Origin: an uncultured bacterium
GTDB taxonomy: Bacteria > Actinomycetota > Actinomycetes > S36-B12 > CAIYMF01
Length of the DNA: 42,561 bases
Direction of reading: 5' to 3'
Assembly: GCA_903927265.1 (NCBI GenBank)
Contig: CAIYMF010000141.1
Location: forward strand, 1 to 42,561
Shown: positions 42,028 through 42,561 of the stretch, one piece after another
Numbering within the stretch: the first letter of the stretch is position 1
Layout of the letters: each line of letters starts with the position of its first letter
The notes under the pieces: generated by a model
Told to the model about the DNA's origin: nothing
Databases searched by the model: none
The model's input: the letters and a program-made list of their open reading frames with translations, nothing else
Translations under genes and position numbers: made by a program

Positions 42028-42561
42028 CGTGGACCAAGATCACCGACACTTTCATCACCGACCCGGCAATCATCGCGCTACCCGTACCGACTCGCTACCT
42101 CGTCATCGAGGCGCTGGTCTACTCCAACATTCATCTGACTGATGGGTGGATCAGCCGTGCCGCACTGTCTGTTGTGACTCGTCATCCCGATGCCGAGACA
42201 GCCGTGGCGCAGCTCGTCGCCGCTGGCCTATGGGACGTTCATCCTGGTGATGGCTGGCAGATTGTGGCATTCATCGGTGACCAGCGATCGGCCGAGCAAG
42301 TGCGCAATGAACGCGCGGCCAATGTGGAACGACAGAGCAAGTGGCGAGAAGTGCAACGACTTCATGGCTCTGGTGATCACTCTCGATGCTCGTCTAACTG
42401 TCGAGCGCGTAACGCCGTTAGTAACGCGTCTAGTAACGGACCCCCTGTCCAGTCCAGTCCTGACCTGACCCGTAAGGGATCAGGATCAGGACAACGTGAT
42501 GACACCGCCCCGCCTGACGGCGGCGGCGTCATCACTGGACTACCGCAACTGGCGCGCGGCA
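42024..42561 (+). CDS. Phage-type replication-region protein, N-terminal part (runs off window)
   Basis: An open frame from ATG 42024 to the window end, 179 codons visible. The first 115 residues (MTWTKITDTFITDPAIIALP, then LTDGWISRAALSVV, AVAQLVAAGLWDVHPGDGW and RSAEQVRNERAANVERQSKWRE) match the pattern of actinophage proteins with a DnaD/replication-initiator-like winged-helix domain. The Ser/Pro/Asp-rich linker after it (SSNGPPVQSSPDLTRKGSGS) is also typical. It likely loads or organises the replisome of the element. Three 12-bp repeats lie in the linker. Confidence 0.6.
   Translation, partial: MTWTKITDTFITDPAIIALPVPTRYLVIEALVYSNIHLTDGWISRAALSVVTRHPDAETAVAQLVAAGLWDVHPGDGWQIVAFIGDQRSAEQVRNERAANVERQSKWREVQRLHGSGDHSRCSSNCRARNAVSNASSNGPPVQSSPDLTRKGSGSGQRDDTAPPDGGGVITGLPQLARG
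42409..42444 (+). repeat. Three 12-bp direct repeats (iteron-like)
   Basis: GTAACG recurs at 42409, 42421 and 42433 with an exact 12-bp period; the first two units share more bases (GTAACGC). They lie inside the replication-type gene, as origin iterons do in some phages such as lambda O. Confidence 0.4.

Larger units (their letters stand above)
39465..42561. mobile_element. Left end of an integrated element (prophage or integrative plasmid), right end outside the window
   Basis: The region starts at a tRNA 3' fragment and carries a tyrosine integrase, an excisionase-like gene and a chain of short coupled genes ending in a replication-type protein. Gene content and density differ sharply from the conserved chromosome to the left. 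With the tRNA fragment on the minus strand, the intact tRNA gene is expected at the far right end. Confidence 0.8.

Overview
The window looks like a GC-rich chromosome segment from an actinobacterium (Actinomycetota). The gene order alaS-ruvX-mltG-aroE, rarA, aspS, hisS, MBL hydrolase, cyclophilin, rel, secF-secD-yajC, ruvB-ruvA-ruvC, yebC, pdxT-pdxS, pimA, PIM acyltransferase, pgsA, HIT, thrS is the arrangement I know from mycobacteria and Streptomyces. Phosphatidylinositol-mannoside genes, a FusA2-like EF-G paralogue, frequent GTG starts and a Gram-positive-type LexA box agree with this. I cannot name genus or species.

Layout. 1-642: the end of a rightward gene, a remnant of a fibronectin type III domain and a gene-free stretch with inverted repeats. 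643-4894: leftward type IV pilus cassette pilB-pilT-pilC, with no pilin gene in view. 4976-15209: leftward housekeeping block (aroE, mltG, ruvX, alaS, rarA, aspS, hisS, MBL hydrolase). 15365-17535: a rightward pair (membrane-anchored cyclophilin, DUF349 protein). 17572-32963: a long leftward block covering stringent response (rel), Sec accessory proteins (secD, secF, yajC), Holliday junction processing (ruvCAB behind a LexA box), a WS/DGAT-family acyltransferase with a histone-like Lys-Ala-Pro tail, yebC, vitamin B6 synthesis (pdxS, pdxT) and PIM synthesis (pgsA, acyltransferase, pimA, LemA-like protein). 33105-35240: a rightward EF-G-like gene set into this block. 35257-39124: leftward HIT, thrS and a secreted PQQ-type sugar dehydrogenase.

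39465-42561 is the left end of an integrated element, and the most novel part of the window. At its edge lies the 3' end of a tRNA (T arm and acceptor strand only, minus strand), the footprint expected when an element integrates into a tRNA 3' end. The intact tRNA should then lie at the far end, beyond the window. Inside are a tyrosine integrase, a 292-bp noncoding region with a perfect DnaA box and a run of stem-loops, a small HTH excisionase-like gene, and four more reading frames joined by four successive ATGA start/stop overlaps. The last of these runs off the window and resembles actinophage replication-region proteins. A perfect 24-bp palindrome sits just inside one of these genes, and three 12-bp direct repeats lie inside the last. 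I read this as a prophage or integrative plasmid with its recombination and replication-control modules side by side.

All calls come from reading the sequence and from remembered family motifs. No database search was run.
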